Positions 7,307 to 10,368 of a stretch of DNA of 10,368 nucleotides are shown one piece after another. Made by a program: the position numbers and the translations under genes. The notes under the pieces are model-generated. The model searched no databases. It was not told where the DNA came from and saw only the letters and a list, made by a program, of their open reading frames with translations. Numbering within the stretch: the stretch's first letter is position 1; the number at the start of each line of letters is the position of its first letter. Source of the stretch: Acidobacteriaceae bacterium (GTDB lineage Bacteria > Acidobacteriota > Terriglobia > Terriglobales > Acidobacteriaceae); NCBI GenBank assembly GCA_030040395.1, contig JASHTU010000209.1, positions 1 to 10,368 of the forward strand, written 5' to 3'.

Positions 7307-8399
7307 ACTCGCGGTAAACCCTCTCCCACCTGTCCAGCACTGCTTCCAACCCGAATCGTTCAATGGCGCGTTCCCGCGCCCTCGTTCCCATCGCGGAGCG
7401 CTCTTCAGGCGAATCCAGGATCGTCGCCGTCATCGCTGCGGCCAGCGCTTCAGCCTCGCCAGGGGCCGCCAGCCGGCCGGTTTGCCCGTCGTCTACCGCC
7501 TCGCGTGTTCCGGGCACGTCGGTAGCCACGATCGGCAACCCGCAAGCCGAGGCCTCCAACAGCGCCATAGGTAGGCCCTCCCATCGGGACGCCAGAACGA
7601 ATCCATCCGCAGTCTGCATCCAGCGCTTCACCTCGGGTTGGAAGCCCAAAAAGCGAACCCGCCGTCCCACTCCTAGCCGTGCGGCCAAGCCCGCCAACTC
7701 GGAGCGCAGCGGACCTGCGCCTGCGATCAAAAGGAGCGACGGCTCGGGAACGCGCGCCATGGCCGCGAGCAGCGTCGGATAGTCCTTCACCGGCTCCAGC
7801 CGCCCGACCGCCAGCCAAACAAACACATCCTCCAGGTCCAACTGGCCGCGCATCACGGCGCGGACCTGCGCGTCAGGCCGCCACGCCTTGGTGTCGATCC
7901 CGTTAGGCAACACGGTGAGCTTCTCCCCGCTCACCATACGCGCCTGCAAATGCGCTTTCGCCACGGCCTCGCTCACCGCAGTCACGCGGTCAGCCAACCG
8001 CCTGCTCAGCCGGTATCCCAGCCGCCGGCCCACCGTGCCGGTGGATGAACTGTGCAGCGTATCGACCACCGCTGGAATTGCCGCGCCCAACCGCGCCCAA
8101 CGGGCCAGCCATACTGCATGGGACAGGTGAGCGTGGACCACGTCCGGTCTCTCGCGCCGCAGCCAGACGTGGAAGCGCACCCATCCCCGCGGGTCGGCCA
8201 GCCCCTTGCGCATGGACAGGGTCAGGAACGCAACTCCCGCCGACTCCAAATCTCGCCTGGCCTCGCCGCCTGAGCCTGACAGCGCCACCACGCTTGCGCG
8301 CCAGCCGCGCCGCTTCAGCCCCTTCGCCAGCAACATCACCTGCCGTTCGGCTCCGCCCATTCTATCCAGGCCGGGAATGACCAAAGTTACGTGGTTCAC
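7284..8399 (-). CDS. GT4-type glycosyltransferase (GT-B fold)
   Basis: A 371-residue retaining glycosyltransferase of the GT4 type, expected to move a sugar from a nucleotide-sugar donor to a growing lipid-linked or surface glycan at the cytoplasmic face of the membrane. The N-terminal domain has the glycine-rich MGGAER motif (14-19) typical of this family. The C-terminal domain has AVGRLEPVKDY, and the E-x7-E signature at Glu274 and Glu282 in EGLPMALLE, which contacts the donor. The start is GTG, which overlaps the TGA of the upstream gene by 4 bp (GTGA) and is preceded by AAGGGG five bases away, so translation is probably coupled. The last few residues are repeat-encoded. Donor and acceptor cannot be assigned. 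Confidence 0.92.
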   Translation of the reverse strand: MNHVTLVIPGLDRMGGAERQVMLLAKGLKRRGWRASVVALSGSGGEARRDLESAGVAFLTLSMRKGLADPRGWVRFHVWLRRERPDVVHAHLSHAVWLARWARLGAAIPAVVDTLHSSSTGTVGRRLGYRLSRRLADRVTAVSEAVAKAHLQARMVSGEKLTVLPNGIDTKAWRPDAQVRAVMRGQLDLEDVFVWLAVGRLEPVKDYPTLLAAMARVPEPSLLLIAGAGPLRSELAGLAARLGVGRRVRFLGFQPEVKRWMQTADGFVLASRWEGLPMALLEASACGLPIVATDVPGTREAVDDGQTGRLAAPGEAEALAAAMTATILDSPEERSAMGTRARERAIERFGLEAVLDRWERVYRELLSVGRS

Positions 8400-9553
8400 A
8401 TCCGCCCCTTCATGCAGATCGCGTCGATCTCGGCTTCGTAGGCTTCATACGCGCGCGCGAAATCAAACTCTCCTGCAAAACCTCCGGCAAACTCTGGTTG
8501 CGCCTGCCTTTCACGTTCGCCGCCGAACCGCCGCACGAACCGCTGCCCTGGGTGCAAATCTTCAAGCGCCGCCGTGAGCGTCGAAGCCAGGGCCGGTGCC
8601 GAAACTTCTCCGGCAAGCCAGGCTCCGGGCAGGCCGCGCAGCAGGTCGACAACGCCGCCGGAAGCAGGGAAAGCCGCCACTGGCAGTCCGGCCGTCAATG
8701 CCTCCAGAAGGGCGTTGGGCAGCCCTTCGTGCCGCGACGACAGTACGAAGATCGAAGCGCCGGAATAGAACCGATACGGCGACGCAACTTGCCCGGCAAG
8801 CCGAACAGCCGTTTCCAATCTCAACCTTCGGCGCTGCTCCTCGAGGGCTTCTCTTTCGGGTCCGTCGCCAGCCACGATCAAATCGGCGTGCGGAAAGCGC
8901 GCGCGAATCGCGGCCAGCGCCTCCAGTAACAGGTCGAAACCCTTTTCCGCGCTCAGCCTACCCACCGCCAACAGGTGAGGACCGCTGCCGGTCCAGCGGT
9001 GTGGCGCGCCCTGCGCCGCGCGAATGCCCTCCACATCCACCGGATTGGGCAGAACCGCAATCAATTCCGGGTCGATTCCCAACTCTCCAACCAGGTCCCC
9101 GGCCATCGCCTGGGACTGGCAAATCACTCGATCCGCATGGCGATAGAGCAACCGGTAAAGAAGCCCTGTATACGATGGCAGGCCGCCAAAAGCCCGCGCC
9201 GCAGACACCGTCCCATTCTGCCGAACCAGTACGCGTGTCCCGCGCGGAAAGAACGGCCGCAATAGAAGCACCAGAAAGTTGAGGTGCGCCATGTTCGATA
9301 GGATCACCCGCGGCTTCAGGCGCCTCACCAGGCGCAGCAGGCCAAAAGCGCCTGCCCGCACCCGCGATACACCTAAGCCATGGACAGCGACCCCGGGAGC
9401 CACCGCGTTGGCGCCCCCGGATTGCGTCATCACGCCCACGTGAAGCTCATATTTTTCGCGCGACAAGCCCCGCGCCAGCAGCGCCGTCACCCGTTCCGCG
9501 CCACCGCCTCCGAGATGCGGAGTCAGCAACAGCACCCGAAGCCGCTCAGCCAT
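8396..9553 (-). CDS. GT4-type glycosyltransferase, first gene of a two-gene unit
   Basis: A 385-residue GT-B glycosyltransferase of the GT4 type, acting on glycan assembly in the cytoplasm. It has the glycine-rich GGGGAER loop (15-21), AVGRLSAEKGFDLL in the donor-binding domain, AGDGPER, and the E-x7-E pair at Glu276 and Glu284 in EGLPNALLE. The ATG at 9553 is chosen because the family pattern (LRVLLLTPHLGGGGAER) begins there. An earlier in-frame ATG at 9616 would add 21 residues (MTWNTALNGS...) unlike the family. The ribosome site before 9553 (GGGA) is weak. It is related in layout to the following gene, with which it overlaps by 4 bp, and the two probably add successive sugars to one product. 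The substrates are unknown. Confidence 0.91.
   Translation of the reverse strand: MAERLRVLLLTPHLGGGGAERVTALLARGLSREKYELHVGVMTQSGGANAVAPGVAVHGLGVSRVRAGAFGLLRLVRRLKPRVILSNMAHLNFLVLLLRPFFPRGTRVLVRQNGTVSAARAFGGLPSYTGLLYRLLYRHADRVICQSQAMAGDLVGELGIDPELIAVLPNPVDVEGIRAAQGAPHRWTGSGPHLLAVGRLSAEKGFDLLLEALAAIRARFPHADLIVAGDGPEREALEEQRRRLRLETAVRLAGQVASPYRFYSGASIFVLSSRHEGLPNALLEALTAGLPVAAFPASGGVVDLLRGLPGAWLAGEVSAPALASTLTAALEDLHPGQRFVRRFGGERERQAQPEFAGGFAGEFDFARAYEAYEAEIDAICMKGRM
8405..8410 (-). promoter_or_regulatory. Ribosome binding site for the GTG-start glycosyltransferase
   Basis: AAGGGG on the minus strand, five bases before the GTG at 8399 and inside the last codons of the upstream glycosyltransferase. 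It decides in favour of the GTG start and supports coupled translation through the GTGA overlap. Confidence 0.6.
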
Positions 9554-9694
9554 CTTTTTCCCGACAGTGATGCAATTGTTGGTCACACTGCCATTTAGTG
9601 CTGTGTTCCAGGTCACGCACTTTCCTGTTCCAAATCGATACAGTAACCTTGTTTGCCTTCAAATTTGGGAATTTTCGAAGCCCAGGGCCGCGTT
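9554..9694. other. Divergent intergenic region with candidate promoter
   Basis: 141 bp between the two-gene glycosyltransferase unit and the rightward glycosyltransferase, noticeably more AT-rich than its surroundings around 9641-9680, as expected for a promoter region. On the minus strand TTGAAG (9657-9662) and TATCGA (9635-9640) are 16 bp apart and could drive the two-gene unit with a leader of about 75 nt. No good plus-strand pair was seen. Confidence 0.35.
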
Positions 9695-10368
9695 ATGGGA
9701 GCTTCAGGAGTGCTCGAACCCGCGCCAGGCGCCAACGCTTATGCGCACAGAGGGCATTCGATTGTGGTGGGCGTTACCCATCCGCAAACCTGCCTGGTGT
9801 TGGGCGCTCGCCTGCGGGCGCTGCGCGAAGCCGGCTTTCGCGTTACGGTGGTGGCCGGCCCGGGCGCCCTCCTCGACCGGACTGCCGCAGCCGAAGGAGT
9901 CGAGCGGATCGCGATTCCGATGCGCCGCGGCATTGCCCCGCTAGCCGATCTGGTCGCGCTGGCGCGATTGTGGAGCCTGCTGGGCGTGCTCAAGCCTGAC
10001 ATTGTCGAATTCAGCACGCCCAAGGCGGGCCTGCTGGGCGCGCTGGCGGCGCTGTTCCGCGGCGTGCCACGGCGCGTTTATATGCTGCGCGGTCTCAGGC
10101 TCGAAACCGCGTCGGGCCTCAGGCGCCGCATCTTGCTGGCGGCGGAGCGGCTGACCGCCGCCTGCGTGCACACCGTGCTCTGCAACAGCGAAAGCCTGCG
10201 CTGCCAGGCGTTGGCCCTCCGCGTGGCCCCGGCCGGCAAACTCTGCGTCCTGGGCGACGGCAGCAGCAACGGCGTCGATACGGAGCGCTTTTCCCCGGGA
10301 CCGGCAAATCCGCGCCCGCGGCTCGGCATTGATCCCGACGCTCTGGTCGTGGGCTTCGTGGGCCGGCT
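9695..10368 (+). CDS. CapM-like GT4 glycosyltransferase, cut by right window edge
   Basis: The first 224 residues of a glycosyltransferase; the frame is open to the window end. The N-terminal acceptor domain shows VGVTHPQTCLVLGARLRALREAG near residues 25-47, STPKAG (107-112), the MLRGLRLET segment (130-138), CNSES (163-167) and GSSNGVD (189-195). The clone ends at VGFVGR, where the donor-binding domain starts. STPKAGLLG and G.S.GVD..RF are characteristic of the CapM/GT4 group of capsule and exopolysaccharide glycosyltransferases. The ATG at 9695 has a weak AGGG site seven bases upstream; a TTG at 9665 is a less likely start. It is divergent from the other two glycosyltransferases, so a polysaccharide locus may continue to the right. 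Confidence 0.88.
   Translation, partial: MGASGVLEPAPGANAYAHRGHSIVVGVTHPQTCLVLGARLRALREAGFRVTVVAGPGALLDRTAAAEGVERIAIPMRRGIAPLADLVALARLWSLLGVLKPDIVEFSTPKAGLLGALAALFRGVPRRVYMLRGLRLETASGLRRRILLAAERLTAACVHTVLCNSESLRCQALALRVAPAGKLCVLGDGSSNGVDTERFSPGPANPRPRLGIDPDALVVGFVGR

Noticed and set aside
9554..9616. Upstream ATG at 9616 as the start of the first glycosyltransferase
   Set aside because: It adds 21 residues without family similarity, and the conserved N-terminal strand begins right after the ATG at 9553.

Overview
The window is GC-rich bacterial DNA in which nearly every base belongs to one of five genes. The protein types, the 7-bp repeats described below and the overall style suggest an Acidobacteriota genome. 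That assignment rests on recall of similar repeats, not on a marker gene in the window.

Layout. (1) Positions 1-4032, minus strand: a large Lhr-type superfamily 2 helicase, read as one unbroken frame of 1344 codons that runs off the left edge before its stop. (2) Positions 4033-4340: a divergent intergenic region with two inverted repeats and only weak promoter candidates. (3) Positions 4341-7259, plus strand: a 972-residue fusion of an AMP-forming acyl ligase, an acyl carrier protein and a PlsC-type acyltransferase. (4) Positions 7284-9553, minus strand: two GT4-type glycosyltransferases that overlap by 4 bp (GTGA), convergent with the fusion gene. (5) Positions 9554-9694: a short divergent intergenic region. 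(6) From 9695, plus strand: a third, CapM-like glycosyltransferase cut by the right edge. The right half therefore looks like the edge of a surface polysaccharide or glycolipid locus next to a lipid acylation gene. The helicase is a DNA repair gene with no evident link to it.

The most unusual feature is a family of short tandem repeats with a 7-bp period (units such as GGGATCA, GGGAACA, GGGACCA, CTGACCA), with one related 8-bp array. Three arrays lie inside the helicase gene without breaking its frame, each at a loop or domain boundary. The fourth spans the meeting point of the fusion gene and the convergent glycosyltransferase, where it supplies both C-terminal tails and both stop codons. 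The second notable feature is the ligase-ACP-acyltransferase fusion. Its domain order is the reverse of the E. coli Aas enzyme and it carries a built-in carrier protein.

No tRNA, rRNA, insertion sequence, CRISPR array or phage gene was seen.
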